Below, piece after piece: positions 37,401 through 52,400 of a stretch of 64,000 nt of DNA. Every line of letters begins with the position of its first letter. Position 1 is the first letter of the stretch. The notes below the pieces were generated by a model. The model saw nothing but the letters and a program-made list of their open reading frames with translations, searched no databases and was not told the DNA's origin. The stretch is from Uloborus plumipes. Its lineage: Eukaryota > Arthropoda > Arachnida > Araneae > Uloboridae. Where the stretch lies: NCBI GenBank assembly GCA_038373865.1, contig JAXGGA010005797.1, positions 1 through 64,000 on the forward strand, in the 5' to 3' direction. Both the position numbers and the translations under genes were made by a program.

Positions 37401-40400
37401 TTGAAATTGTACAGATCTATAACAAAAGTTTAAATTACAAACAAAAAAAGAACAAAATTACACAGCAGTGTTAAAAGTAACTCATTACAAGTAAGAATGG
37501 TAATGACTAAAGCATTTTTTTTCTATTTACATTGACATCAAATACACCAAACCAGAAAGCTCAGAAGTAGCTGCACAAGAAATTCTTAATTTACCAACTA
37601 AGTGATGGTGGTTGCAAAACTAAAGCTGAAAGTTATTTGAGCTGCTAGTTGCACAAAGTAGTCAGGAAAGCCTGTAAAAACTGCTGGACGGTAATGATGT
37701 AAAATGCTGGGAACAAGTTTCAACTGTGCAAGAAACATTTATCTATGCAATTGAGCAAAAAAAAAAAATATTTCTAACTAGGATAATTAAAACATTGTAA
37801 AAATTTATTTTAGAGCTAATTTTTTTCTCCCACATATCTAGACAGGTCATTAAAGACAAATTCTGATTAGGAATTATTAGCAATGATGTTTTAGTACCTC
37901 TATTAAGCCTTCATATAAATAATTTGTTTGTTACTTTTATTCGTTAAAAGGTGATAAATAAAAAATGATAATAATAATTAAATGAAAAATAGTTCTTAGG
38001 TTGCTGTGAGTCTTGGACAAGAAACCAGAGAGCTAGATAGAAACTTCAACAGAGTTGTCCACACATATATCCACATACACAAATATTGAATGAAAATATA
38101 TCATACTTTTAACTTAAATTTTCCATTTCACTAATTGATGTTATTGATATTGTCCTGTATGTTTTTGCAGTTTTAGAGAGAAAAGTAGCACATAATACTT
38201 TGGTGTACAGGGAAATTAAATTATCTTACAGCTTGCATTATCAAAATTAGTGCATTCATGTCGGACATTGAGCATAAAAAAAGCGTAGGAATGCAAATAT
38301 TATGCATTCCTGAATATATTATTTTATGCAATGAATTTCAATCTTTCCTAAACTCATACAGGAAAAAAACCATTTTTTCAGAAAATTTGCAAGGTTTTTC
38401 AGGTGGTTCGTGTTTACAGTCCATGAAATATAGCAATAAATTTCAAAATAATATTATTTACCTTGAGTAAGTTGATAATAGGGAGCTAAGGATCTTCTCA
38501 GCTGTGGCTGCCTAAATAGAGATCTGTCAGGTATATCACCTAATAATAATTCTACAGTAATTGCTAATTTATAAACCTGAAAATAAATATGTTGATGTGT
38601 AATACAATAATGGAATACATTAGATGTTATACATATTTTTGTTTATGAAACATTTATTAAAATAAGATAATGCTGCAGTTGTTAAGCTTCAGAGAAAATA
38701 GTTTATGAATGACATATTTATGTAGTCCCTTTCCTTTCTACATAATAAAAGTATTTGTAAACTAAATCAGATATTTTTCTATTGCTTTGAAATCAACCAG
38801 AAAATTACTGACACAGTTCCACCTCTAACAGAAAAGAAATGAATATTATTTCTTAATTCTTTGGCACATCATAACTTTATTTGTTGTCTGGACCAGATGC
38901 CAATTTCTCGCCATATTATAAGTTATAGAATTGTTGATTTAATGAAAATATGCCATTTCTCTTTTTAAAAGATAAAACGCTCTTCATTGTGCTTCTCAAG
39001 GAACAGAGATACCTGTTTTTAAAAATTAATTATTTTTTACTATGTTTCAATTACCAGCACACACACAAAACTCCTATTGTCATAAAATATAGAGAAAAGG
39101 GGGCACACAGAGCACATGGCAACAAGGTATGTTTTACCAAGATAACTTCATTCTGAAAAATCTTTAAACATTTCTCAAGTAAGGGCAGTACCAGTCCTAC
39201 CTCTTGGTAAAACTAGAGCATTGAGGCATTTTATGCTTCTATGGAGAGAGCTTTGTTTTAGCAGGTGTTGTATATAATTTTATAACTGCCTTTTTTATCT
39301 GAAACACATATTCTTAACTAACCAATAAGCTAAACAAAATTATTGTCGACCATTTTCTGAACATTTAGGTTAATTTATGAAAATGTTCAAATTTTTGTAA
39401 TTAAATCAAAAATTCTTGATTTTTGAAAGTTAGTTAGAAGGTAGATGATGGGGCCCTTGGGACTACAACATCTCATGGCACATGTAAACAGTTTCACATC
39501 CTCTCTATGATATTAATATTAGTGTAGAGGATATTTATTATGAGTTGAAAAAGTAAACATTAATAATTATTTTTTTTAAATAATTTTGTTACTAAATATT
39601 TGGTCAACAATTAAGGGTTATAGAATTCTTAAAGGATATATAAAGACATTTTTTTTTTCCATTTAACTACAGAGGTTTAAAATCATTTTAAAATATTTTA
39701 TCATACTCAGTCTAACACAGAAAAGCACTTTATAATAAGAAAAAGCTTTGTATAATAAAATATTGTGATATACACTGCCATGAAAAGGTATTTTTTTCTT
39801 TTTTCATTGTTTTGTATCTTTTATTATTTATGGTGTGTCAGTTTGTTGTACAAGCTTGCTTATTTAGTTTCTGAAGAAAATAAATCAGGGGAAAAAAGCC
39901 TAAAATTCCAACACTTATTGTTAGTATGGAATCTAAAATGCTTTTCTTCAAATATCTCCAGAACTCATTTCTCTAGATACTACCTTTTACTTTGACATGT
40001 AAAATTAAATTTACTTGAAACAAACAAAACTATTTATTTTGCAAAAAAAAAAGGGGGGGGAGGGGAGATAAGAAAAATGAAATGAAGCATTTAGCTTGAC
40101 CTATTAAATGAAGTTTAAATATTCAAATATTATAAGAGCGAAACAATTACATAAAAAATGAATATGAAAAAGAGAAAACATAAGTATTAAAACTTCTTTC
40201 CAACTATTAAAATTAAAATTTGTAACATATCTTGATTTATCATTCTATTACATCAATAAAAACATATGATTGATTCAAAAATTTAGTTTAAAAAAAAGAA
40301 AAAAGTACTTAGGATTAATGAATCAAGATGTACCTATTTTGCTCGGATTACGTAGTAGCTTTGAAAAAAAATCAGGACTCAGGACACTTAACATTTTTTA

Positions 40401-43400
40401 AAGTGAGCAGTGTACATATATACGGATGCATATATAAAATTAGACTCTACATCATCTCCATATATCATGATACAAGGTACATCATCAGATGTCATAATCA
40501 GTTCATGGGTGAGCGGTCTTTTTTCATACTGGAAACACTGGCACAAAAAAGTTTATGGGTTAGTGTTTTTGTTTTTTTTTTAATTATTTTTAGTTTTCAT
40601 TATTCTTTCTTTCTCTTTGCACTGGAAACTTAGGCATTAAAAAGACCAATGCAAATTGCAAGGCTCCTAAATGATCCCATTATTAGCTTCAAGTCCACAA
40701 AAGATAATTTTTTTTTTTAATCAGTCATTTTGTTTTCCCTTCAAAATTAAAGTTGCACTTCAAATTTTTTCTCACTAATTTTTTCTATTTCTTTTTCTCT
40801 AATTAAAAAAAAATATATGTTGTTCAGACCCCTGACATGATAATTTGAAAATTTTCGATCACATTGGGCCACAACAGCTCAAGTTTGCAACTATTGCTTA
40901 AGTGTACTAAATTCATTCAGCAAAGTCTCTTGTTCCAAGCCAAAATAAATTCAATAAAAAAAGTATCAGCTAATTAATCAGCTGAAATTTATTTAGGCAA
41001 AAGTAATTTTGATTAAAAAAAAAATTTTAAGCCGATTAAGTGGCTAAAATTGGCCTACAGTTGAATAGGCACCCAGTAGCAGAAACTTTCTAGCCAGTCT
41101 GCGACACTGATTTGGGCAGTTGGAAATAATCTGTGTATTTTTATTTGTTTCATTTTGAGTTTTCATAAAATACGCAAACCTTTTGCAAGGTGCATACTCT
41201 TTTTTTTAAATTAAGGAGTATAAAAGGACTTTTTAACACATTCACTGCACATAAGTTTCAATTTTGCCAAATCTCTTAGAAAACACATGTTAAACTATAC
41301 TGATTGAAAGGGAGAAACTTTATCTTCTTAACATCAAGAACTTTTAAGAAGTATGAAAATTTTTTAAGGACCCTACCATAAATATTTAAATAATTGATTT
41401 AGAAAAATATATTAATTACTTACATACAACACCAATTTGTGTTCACTGAATTGTAAATATTTTCTTTTAAATTGCATATTAGATTAATATGCAAGCAGGA
41501 GGAATTCAATACACTAATGAATTTGCATAATTTTTCTGATTGTAATAGTATTTTTTTTTTAAATTAAACTTTTGAACTTTTTTGTTTTTAAAAGAAGTTA
41601 CTTTAAATTTAAAAGTTGAATTCTCTTTAAAATTAAAACTGCTAGAGAGAAGCGAAAAATTTGACAACGAAAAATCGGGAAAAAATGGAACTGAAGAAAA
41701 GCGGATATTCACTGGCATGCTTGATGCAGTCCTTGACACAGCCATCATAAGGGGAAAAAAGAAAAGATCACCCACCCCCAAAGGGGAAAAGAGTCATTAA
41801 TTAACCCTTTTAAGTGACCTACAACTCAAACAAATGTTACTTTCAAAAGCACAAAGAACTAACCTTACACTTAAGCGTTATCAGTGAAGTAAGAATCCCT
41901 GTAAAAATGACAATAAAAAAATATATATAAAACAACCACAAATATCCGTGATTCGTTACATTTACTACAAGTAAGGCTCCAGATCTCCTACCATATGAAT
42001 GTTTTCTGCAGGACTGGAAGAATCACAAATAAACCAATCACAAAATATATTTCCATTATTATTTGATTTTCAGTGCAGCTCATCTAATCTGCCTTCCAAT
42101 CCGTTCGGAAAGAATTTTAAAAATGTAAAAATATGATGAAGGTACAAAACATCGGATAATTTCCGTTTTTTTTTTTTTTTTTTTTGAAGATGAAGAGCAT
42201 CACTCTCTGGCTTACCAAAGACATTTATTTTCTCTCAATTTTCGTTGAGCTGTATTTGATTTTTTCCTCCTTTTCTTTTGAAAAATATCTGCAGACCGCT
42301 GTAAAATCTGCGACGTGCGTCTCAAGTCTCGCAGTTTCTGCTACTGGGAATAGGCAAAGGCCAACTACAACCAATAAATTAGTATATCACAAAGTGTAAC
42401 TTTAAAAAGTTAAGACGAAGGTCTCTTCCTACAAAATTTATGATCCTTTTTCATTAGGGACTAAGTGAAAACCTGTTGAGAGCCATGAAAGGGATTTGTT
42501 AAAAAAATCAGAAACATCTGGACAAAAAGTTAAATTAGGACACAATATCTTTTCAGGAAAAACAGAATACTTACAAAGTGTGATTGTTTACATAAAAATT
42601 CATAAAATACTAAAAATGAAGAATCTCGCTTAACTTGTAAAGTGATGGTTTAATACAATACATGAATATTGTTACTTAAAAATGTGCATTCTAAACAAGA
42701 ATGCAATTTCTGCACATGAAATTTGCATATAGATAGTTTTGAAATACAAAATTGAATTAAATTAAGTTTGATAAGTGTAGATATCATAAGACTTGACCTT
42801 GTAGGATGATTGATTATTCACAGGTATTACAATGAGAAAACAAAAACAATATGCAATGTAATTTGCTCTGGAACAATTTTAAAAATTAAGATGAAAAGTA
42901 AATTATTTCAGACTAATTGAACATAAAATCACGCCACAAAAATTATAAATACTCACTGTTTGCCTGAAACCAACGGCAGATGATTCGGGCGCTTTTCGTA
43001 TTGCTTGAAGCAGATTTTTATGAGCTTCAGAATAATCAAGTTGAATAGCCTTTATGCGACCTAAAATTAGATTAAAATGATGTAACTTGAATGTTCTAAT
43101 ATACTCGGTTGGTACAATACTTGGTTGGTCTATGGGAACTCCTAAAAAAAATTCTAAAATTTCTTTAGACTTCCACCTCTCTGAATCAGCTAAACCATTC
43201 ATGAGAAAATTCTTTACATAACTAAGAAAATTTGGATATAAATAGAGGTGAATTTGGAAATCATCTATTTGTTATTACATTGGAGATATCTACTCCCAAC
43301 CAGGCAAGCGCAAATATGAGAATAGTGATTTTTTTATTTATTCTTTCATTATTTTTTCTTTGACATATAAAACCATTTGCTCTAGTGTCCCCATTATCAA

Positions 43401-46400
43401 AATATAGGCTCTTAAAAGTCGGGTGAAATTTTTTAAAGGTCCCTAATTTAGCAAAAAATGAGAAGTTCTAGATATAGGGACCAGGATATTAATGAGCACT
43501 GCAGATGCTACAGTGACTATCGTAAAGTTCATTTGTTTCATTTTCAGAATAGTTTACTGTACTACAATGCTCTAATATGATTTGGCTCGCTTGGTACAAG
43601 TCACTGTACCCATCGCGCATTTCTATCAACGTTATTGCAAACTTTAACACCTCCATTTCAAATGCTGTGAAATTTAACTTCTTGCTGGAGATGGAATGTA
43701 ATTATACTAGATTCAAGTTTATAAATGGTCTTAATGCCACAATTTGTTTCAATCTCATTTTCTTCGGTTTCATATTCATTGTACACATACACATATATAC
43801 ATGGTAATTTGGTGCTGGAATGCCAGGCAAGGCTACAAATACAGATGTTTTTTGAAAAACAATAACGAGACAGAAGCAAGTTCAAAGCTAATTAACTAAT
43901 TCCTTTGGTACTGAACAGAAATTTTAAAAAATGAAATTAAGTTCAAATATTTTTATGATTTCTTTATGAATCTGTTCTTAGCAATCACTTGGTCATAACA
44001 AGCAAGTATTGTGGTCACTCTGAGCTCATTATAACTAGTTCAACTGCACTTTTATTCAATAGTTACATTAATAATATAGCTTTCTTGAGAAACTCCAGCT
44101 TAGTTAAAAATAACTCCAGAAGTAAAATATTAAAAAGACGTGAAATTGAACAAATGTTCAACACAAACCAAAGGCTTCAAAGACGTTCAATTTGAGAAGC
44201 AACAGAGGAAAAAGAACCTTACCTAAATAATAGAGAAATCTTGCCCACTCATTATCAGATGCCATTTCTGGGAAGACAGATTTTGATGCTAATTTAGATG
44301 CTTGCTCATATAGATTGTAATGAAGGTAGTTTCTTAACAAGCAATTTAGAAGAACTGCTTGCCCTTCATAATCATTCCTCAGCACTGCACTTCGGAGACG
44401 ACTATGAAGAAAGCTATAAAATAGAACATATCACATTAAAAATGGACAATTACTTAACTCACTGTGTAGCACTACAACTAACATTTCTATGCAACTGCTT
44501 TTACAATGCAGTTAGTTTTACAAACGATTAAATTATTATTTAACGTTCTTCTGCCTTTCTATAGAAGTTTTTGTGAGACCTCATTTGGAGTGTGCTGTTC
44601 AGTTTTGGCCTCCTTATCTTAAGAAAGATATTAATTTACTGAAACGGGTACAAAGGAGGGCTACAAGGTTAGCTAATGTGCTTTCTAATTTAGAGTATGA
44701 CCACAGACATAGAGTGCTTAATATGTATAATCTTGAACAGAAGAGAGTCAGACAGGACATGATTCAGTTATTTAAATTTATCAAAATGAAATAAATTACT
44801 GGGTTGAAGTTTTGCACAGCAAGCAGGACAAGAGGACATTGTTTTAACCCTAGCGTCAATAACCGGGTACCCGGGTACCCATTTGCTATTTTGATCTCAA
44901 TTTTTACTATTTCTAACTAAGACTTTGTCAAATGGCTCTTATTTCTCGTTATTTGCACAAATCTGAACCAAAAAAAGTTGTAACCGTGTTTTCAAAAAAA
45001 TATTTTGGTTGTTTTGTTCAGCATTTAAAATTCTTATACCGTTATTCAATAACCGGGTACCCGTTACTTTTTTTCGCGTTCCTGCTAGAAGTTAATGATT
45101 ATTATTAGGAAAAATGTAATCAAATATTACAATTATTCTTATTATTCATTTTTATTATACTTATTAATTTTTTTTGTTTATTTGTTGCTTTTTTTTTTAA
45201 TTTTTAGTGTGACAAATATAATTTTCGGAAAAATATTTAGGAATACACATTATTATTTTTTTATTATTATCGGTAGTAACCAGACAATGAAAATAAAAAA
45301 AATGACATTTTATCACATAATTGACATTGTCAAATTGAGACCAAATGCTAATCACAAACTTGGGTTGCCACACTTTATGCGCGATTTTCTTGTTTTTCTG
45401 CGAAGCTTTTTGAGAGTAGAAGCAAGCACCAACGACTTTCTTTCGTTCACTTGAATCACGTCCCGCTATTGTAGTACTGGAGCTTGAAGGTCCCCCAAGT
45501 ACTGTTTTGAAGTCCTTCAAGAAGCTTTCTACGCCAGATTTTGTAGAAAAGCGCCTCATGGCTTGAGTATTCGTTTATCTGACCTGAATTGTAGGAAGGC
45601 CCAATTCTTCGCCTAGTTGGCGCAAAAATAAACGACAATTATTGTTTTTACGACTTTGCAAGTTGACATTTTCTTTATAAATGATATAGGCAGCTAAAGC
45701 TGAAATGTCCACAATGTTGAAGAAAAAAGATAGAGGCCATCTCTTTGTTTGCCTCTGAGAAGTATATAGCATCTGGTAAATTGTGTCGACGCCAGATTTT
45801 GTTTTGTTATAAAACAAAATTATTTCTGGCTTTTTGTCAGCTCTAGAGATGCTTTTGTCATGATGTAGTGTTGTCAGCAATATCACGGTTTTTTTTCTGC
45901 TTGGGCACATAAGAACATATGGTTACATCACTAGTGAACTCGAATAAGGAACTTTGGGTCTCTCGAGATGTAGGCGATAATATTTCCGGCGAAATGTATG
46001 GTTTATTATTTTTTTTAAAGCACCTACGATTGTACCCCAGGAGACGAGGGTGTCAAGAACTGTTCCATTTAAGTAAAAGGAGTCGCGAAAAAGAGCTAGT
46101 TTCTGCTCTACGTGCTTGAAATTCGAAGTGGGTACCCGGGTACCCGGTTATTGAGATTAAGGTGTTAATTCGGTTATTGAAGCTAGGGTAAGCTATTCAA
46201 GTCTCAAGCTAGCCAAAAAATCAGGAAATTAGGGTAGTTGAAATTTGGAATAGCCTATCAAAAGAGGTAGTAATGAGTAGGGAAGCCGATAGCTTCAAAA
46301 GGGTCATCAATTTTTATTGTTGACTATAAATTGACCTGGAGAAACCTAGCTGGGTCCAGAGCCTGCTGCTGGTTGTCACATTTGTGTTTGTAACAAATTA

Positions 46401-49400
46401 AAATATTAAACAATGAACAAAATGCTTTTTCTCATTAAAGATAGTTCAGAAAGTGAAACATTACAATACCTTCTGATGTTGGATAAACATCCGAGTAATT
46501 CATAGCTTCTAGATAAATAAAAATAACATTTTGCGGCAATGAGGTCTACTGTACGTTGTGGTTGAGCTACAACTTTCTTCATGAGAAGATCAGCACATTC
46601 AACAGCCTAGATTGAAATTGAAAACAAATCAAAATTTTTTTTCTTAACAGTGTTGTGCAATAAACAAATGAATTCAATTTCCCATAAGGTAGTTCTAGGT
46701 GTGTAAATAAAGAGAAACGTCATGTAAAAATGATATTTTACATCAAACTTTTATAACTAATCAAAAAAAGACAACTTATGTACACAAGATGAAATGAAAA
46801 TTTTTGGAATAACTTTGATTTGAATTCTTTTCATGAGCCTTTATGAAAGAATATACTCTCATTTTTTACATAAACAGCCTGTCAAAGTTGGCTTTATCAT
46901 TTATTTTGTCTTTATAAACAAGTAAAAAAAAACAACTAAAATATAAGTTTACTTGTCACACAAAGTGAAACAATAATTAAGGTTTACATATTCAATGAAT
47001 AACTTATATATGTTATATTTACTAAATCTTAGATAAATAACAGATGCAATATGTAGAGTAAAATAGTTAATTTTTAAACAAACTGTCGGCAAATTTCTCA
47101 TCTATATACGTTTATCATGTTATTCTAACGATACTTTAGACACCATCATTTCAAATTTAGGTAATAAATTGTAAGATAATAAATATAAAAACATTTATTG
47201 CTTAGAAAAAAATTTTCAATGCTCTTTAACGTGAGAACATTTGGTTCCCGTTTCTCAGCTTTTGAGAACTGACTTTAACATTGTCAGATCAAAATGTGTA
47301 CTATTTTTCCCCCCCGTTTTTCTGCTTTTGAGAACTTAATTTCACATTATCAAATCAAAATTTGTACTATTTTTTTTTTTTTTTCCAGTTTTTCTGCTTT
47401 TGAGAACTTAATTTATCATCATCAAATGAAATTTTGTACAAATTTCTTTTTCAAGAATCATGTATTTCAAGCATTAATAAATTACTATAAACATTAAGAA
47501 ACAAGATTCCTTATTGAAACAGAGACGTCACTTTAAAAAATAAAATCTGAATAGAAAAATGAGTTTTAAAGTTAAAAAAGCCCTTTGGGAGAAAAGTTTT
47601 CGTTCTAAGTCTATAAGCTTTGTCATTTGTACTAAAAAGAGAGTTAGTTCCCCTCGTTACCCCAAAGCATGAATTTTTTTTCCGCAAATTTTAAGCTGTT
47701 TGAAAGTTATTGATAAGGGTCATCGGATGTCTGCTATTTGGCCAGTCAAGTTTCAGAACACCATCCAGACTGATGTCTGGATTTGTATCTGGTAATCCAA
47801 AACAGTTATTTATACAAATTGAATTAGGAAATTTAACTCTATATAATCTTGCTTGCACCGGTTTTTTTAGGCGAAAAGCTACGTAAATAACCAACCAGTG
47901 AAGTAACTGCACCATTGTCTGGATATTTTCGATATCTTAAATAGTAAGCATGGCACAAATATTTATGCCTGTAACTAACTGCTTACAAATAGATACCCTA
48001 TACATAAAATTTATTACAAACATCAATTTCACGACCATTATAAAAGCACTGAAATGTTTTTATATTATCTATTTTCTATATATATAAAAATGAATGTTGG
48101 TAAATGTGTGTGTTCCCTAAGATCTCAGAAACTAAACGGGAGATTTGGCTGAACTTTTTACCGTTTCTTCCTTTTGGTACTGGGAAGGTTTAGAGACTAG
48201 TTTCAACAAAATCCGATGGGTAGTTATTTTTTTATTTCAATTTTAGACCTGATTCTGTCTTTGTAATTTCAATTTAAGACTCCATTTTCGAAGGCTTACA
48301 TCAATTCAATCGAATATTTAGTGTATCAACTCAATTCTCTGACAGATAGTTTGAATGGCTTGCTACTGTAAATTTGGCGATCTTTTAAATTGCACCAAGA
48401 TCCCTCAATAATGGAAGTTTTCCCAGTAACTATCTTAAGTATAAAAGATAAAAAAGGTATTTGATTAACAGATTAATCTTTTTAAAAAACAAATGAGATT
48501 CAGTTTCATATTTCGGAACTCCTTTAGATTTGTAGAGGCTTAGATGTCATGCATTATTTTCCAGACGAACACTATTTTGTTCTTTAATTGCTGTTTTCAA
48601 TCAAAGTATGTTACTATTTTCTCGCCAAACATCCAATCAATAGTTCGTTTTCATATCCATGCTATTTGCTATGATATACCGCAATGTTGGAAATTATTTT
48701 AACACCTTACGGAATGGTGTACATTTAGCGCCAAATATAATCTTCAAATTGATTTAAGATTACCAAAAAGTAATCAGCTTCATAGAGAATACCTCAACAT
48801 TCATGGGACAATTTCTCTTTCACAAAATAGCTACCAAATTGGTGACTTTTTAAATAGCGCCCAGAACCTTCAATAATTGAAAATTTCCAAGGCATGTTGC
48901 TACGCAACTATTTTTGTTTTGGAGAGTAGAAAAAACTGTTTGTGTGTAAACACAGTGTTTTTTTTTCTTTTTTTGAAGGAGCAATTGATGGTCTACTTTT
49001 TTGGAATGTCCAGTGCATTTTTAGAACGTAATTGTAAATGTGTAAATTTCTCATTGTTATTGTTTACCGTGCTTTTTTTTTTTGAATTTAGAAGAGCGAT
49101 TGATGGTCTACCTTTTGGATTGTCCAGTGCATTTTTTCAACGTAATTGTAAATGTGTACATTTCTCTTTATTTTTGTTCACCGTGCTTTTTTTTAATAAC
49201 TTTAAAGTAGCTATTTGTGGTCCAGTCATTCTATTGTAAATATGTCAATTTCATTTTATTACTATTCACTGCTCTCTCTCTCTCCTTTTTAACTAATTTA
49301 AAAGAGCTATTCATGGTCCAGTCACATTATACATTTTATGTGTCTCTACATTTATTTTCAAAACGAAGATCTCTTTTCACGATTTGTGGAGAGCTTCTTC

Positions 49401-52400
49401 ATCTTGATGTGTAAATAAAATTTCGATCTAAAATCAAATTATGTGTAAAGTTTTTCACTGTTCAGTATTTTTTAATTTGTATAAAAATAATTGGTGGTCT
49501 ATTTGTAGATTGTTCAATGCGTAATTTCAACTTTGCTTGATTTAGAATTTTTAAAATCTTTCATGCCTATTTTCAACAACGCTTTTTAGATTTTTACATC
49601 CAAAACACCATGAGGAGACGAAATATACATCTAGGCAGAACAACGTCTGCTGGGTTCTGCTAGTATACATATAAGCATGAAACTTACTTGTTTATGCTGT
49701 CCACAATCTATAAGGTAGAGTAAAACAAGAAGATGTATATAAATGTCTTGCTCCGGTAACAATGGCTGTTGGCTGGATTTAACATTTTTTATTCGAATAG
49801 GTGCTTTGTTGCCATTTGTATCCATGTCCATAGGCTACAAAAAGATAAGTAGTGTTCACTTAAACGAAACGATAAAAGATATATTCACATCTGAAATCTT
49901 ATAAAATTTTAGTTAAAATAAAAATACTTTTGAACCCTATCATAACTCATTTCTGAATCAAATACTGAAAATAATAACAGTTGTTCTAAGCTTTGCAGGC
50001 TAACCTTTAAGAACCGGATGGTACACATGCTGTTCTGCAAGTCTTTTTTGCCTTTGAGGACGGGGTTGAAATTTTCGTTTCTACCCTTTGGGGCAGGGGA
50101 TTTTTCTAAGATTTCATACCCCCTTACTGGGGTATTACGGTTTTGTATTCAAACCGCGAAGTCATAAAACCTAAGTGCTTGCTGTTGCACCTTCCCATTT
50201 TCTGCGGTTCAACAGCTGTACCACTCGTATCGAAAAGAAAACTTCTATACGAATAGCCCAGATCCAAAAGGTTAACTTTAACAACTATAGTTAGTGTAAA
50301 TCTAACTTGGCAGCATTGTGAAGGCTGCGTAGATGCTGAACATAGAATTACGACACTACCAGATTAGGTTTGCCTCACTTAAATCTTCTTTTCTACAACA
50401 TGTATTTCCAGAGCTATCAACTAGGTAAGTATAATTTTGTAATTTTTTCACATTACGTCAAAATTAGTAGAATATATTCCATACAATATTAAAAAACATT
50501 ACATTTACTTAACCACTCAATGCATCAGGACAAATAATTACTCTTGCTTCCTTTAATTCATAAACACTGATATTATTTTTAAAGAGTAAAAATGAGTTTG
50601 CATTTAACACAACAATTTAAATAGTTTGAGGTTGTCGATTTTAACTCTCTGACTAATCTAGATTTCACATACAAAGCAGAATACAAAATCTTTCTTTAAG
50701 CTTTTCTATCATTTTCAAAATAAAAGGCATACACAGAGAACTAGAGTAAATTTGCTGCCTGCAGAAGTTGCCATCTGGGTAAGAGAACCAGTTTGCTTGA
50801 CTCTAGATCCGGTACTGGCAACTACTAATAAAACAAGGTTGCTTAAAAGATAATTGGACATAGGCTACAAACTCAAAATTTGAATTTTCAAATCTACCAC
50901 TCATCATTTCTCATGCCAAGATCACAGTGACAAATCTATTGAAGTTAAATTGCATCACATGCTGTTTCTCGCAGAAAAATTGTATTTACCGCATACAAGG
51001 GCTGCATATGCTCTTCAATAAAAATTTCAAGTTGTAAACAATAAATGAACCAGATCAGTAGAAAAAGTAGGGGAGGATGGGGATGAATGGGACAGGGGAT
51101 GAATGGGACAACTGAATGTTTTATACCTAAAATTAACTTTAAATTTTTGATATTTTATCTAGTAGATGGCATCCCCTGTACCACTTAGTAAATTGTGTTT
51201 CAAAGCATTTGCTTCCATGTTTGTGTAAACAAGACAGCAAAGCTTATTTTCTCATACCAAAAGTAAGTTTTTTTTGTTAAAATTACTCCTGTGTTTATTA
51301 AAAAGGACTGCACTCAAAGCAAATAATGTTATATCATATTGAAAATATACTTATTTTACTATGATTTCAGAATGAAATGGAGAAAATCCATATTTATTTT
51401 CTATGCCTACTTTTTGATATACATAAACATGTAGGTATGGGGATGAATGGGACAACAGTTTGGGGGATGAATAGGACGATTCCATTAATCACAGCATTTT
51501 CTGATTTCAAACCTTTGCATCAGAAACTTACAATATTAAAGACATTAAATTATTTTCTTATTTTTTATGAACTAAAATTTGGTGTATGAGTAATTATAAC
51601 TATTAAACTACATTGGCAAAATGTTGAAACTACTTAACTACATTGTTAATTAAGCCTTTTGAAATATGATCATGACAATTTATTTTATATTCACATCATA
51701 AATTTTTAACTAAGAATAGGTAACATCTTTAATTGCAGTCAATCCTTTTGTTTTAAAATATCTATAAATAAAAATAGCTACCAGCATTTTGTAACCATGG
51801 TTTTTAAAAATTAATTTAACTTATTTCTGTAGGATGCCACGGAATTGGAAAAAGAAAACAGAACAATAAGGGGGGCCTCATCAACGATTAAAGAAGCCGT
51901 TAATGAGGTTGTCTTGAAGGGAATGACTGTAAGAACAGTTGCAGACGCATTTAATGTGTCCAAGTCGACTTTATGCAGATATGTGAAAGAAGCTAAGCAG
52001 AGCGCTGATTTAGAACGCTCCAAACCCCTACGCTCCAAACCCAAATGTTGGAAACAGGAAAATATTTTCAAGCGTAGAAGAAAACCAGTTGAGTGAATAT
52101 TTGAAAATTTCATCTCAAATGTGTTATGGTCTCACAACTGTTCAAACAAGGAAGCTAGCTTTTGAGTTTTCACAATTCTTAGAAAATGTTCCATCAAGGT
52201 GGGAGGAAAATAAATTGCGGGAAAGGATTGGCTCTCAGCGTTTCATCCAGACACCCAGAATTATCTGACACTCCAGAAAAAGAAGGCATTGAGAAACAAG
52301 CAATGGAAAAAACAAAAAAACAGAAGACCAAACATTAAACTTTTTCTTCTAGTCATTTTCTTCACCTGTCCCATTCATCCCCTTTATGGGGACGAATAGG

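Larger units (their letters stand above)
44535..46390 (+). mobile_element. CR1/L2-type LINE 3' fragment, split by a piggyBac relic
   Basis: The sequence before 44847 and after 46188 reads as one LINE 3' end once the insertion is removed. It encodes the C-terminal part of a reverse transcriptase-like protein and ends in a non-coding tail near AACCTAGCTGGGTCCAG. It is antisense to PSMD3 in intron 4 and truncated at its 5' end. Confidence 0.75.

Noticed and set aside
42903..43202. Single 99-residue frame as the full exon 6 of PSMD3
   Set aside because: Only the central 35 residues match Rpn3; splice signals at 43060 and 42957 cut away the rest, which is intron.
48877..49414. Overlapping plus-strand frames as a small secreted protein family
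   Set aside because: They arise from tandem units inside a Helitron; the hydrophobic look comes from poly-T runs.
51845..52096. Helix-turn-helix open frame as a host DNA-binding gene
   Set aside because: It lies inside an inverted-repeat element, is frameshifted relative to its MPRNWKKKT start and is followed by other decayed pogo-type segments, so it is a transposase relic.
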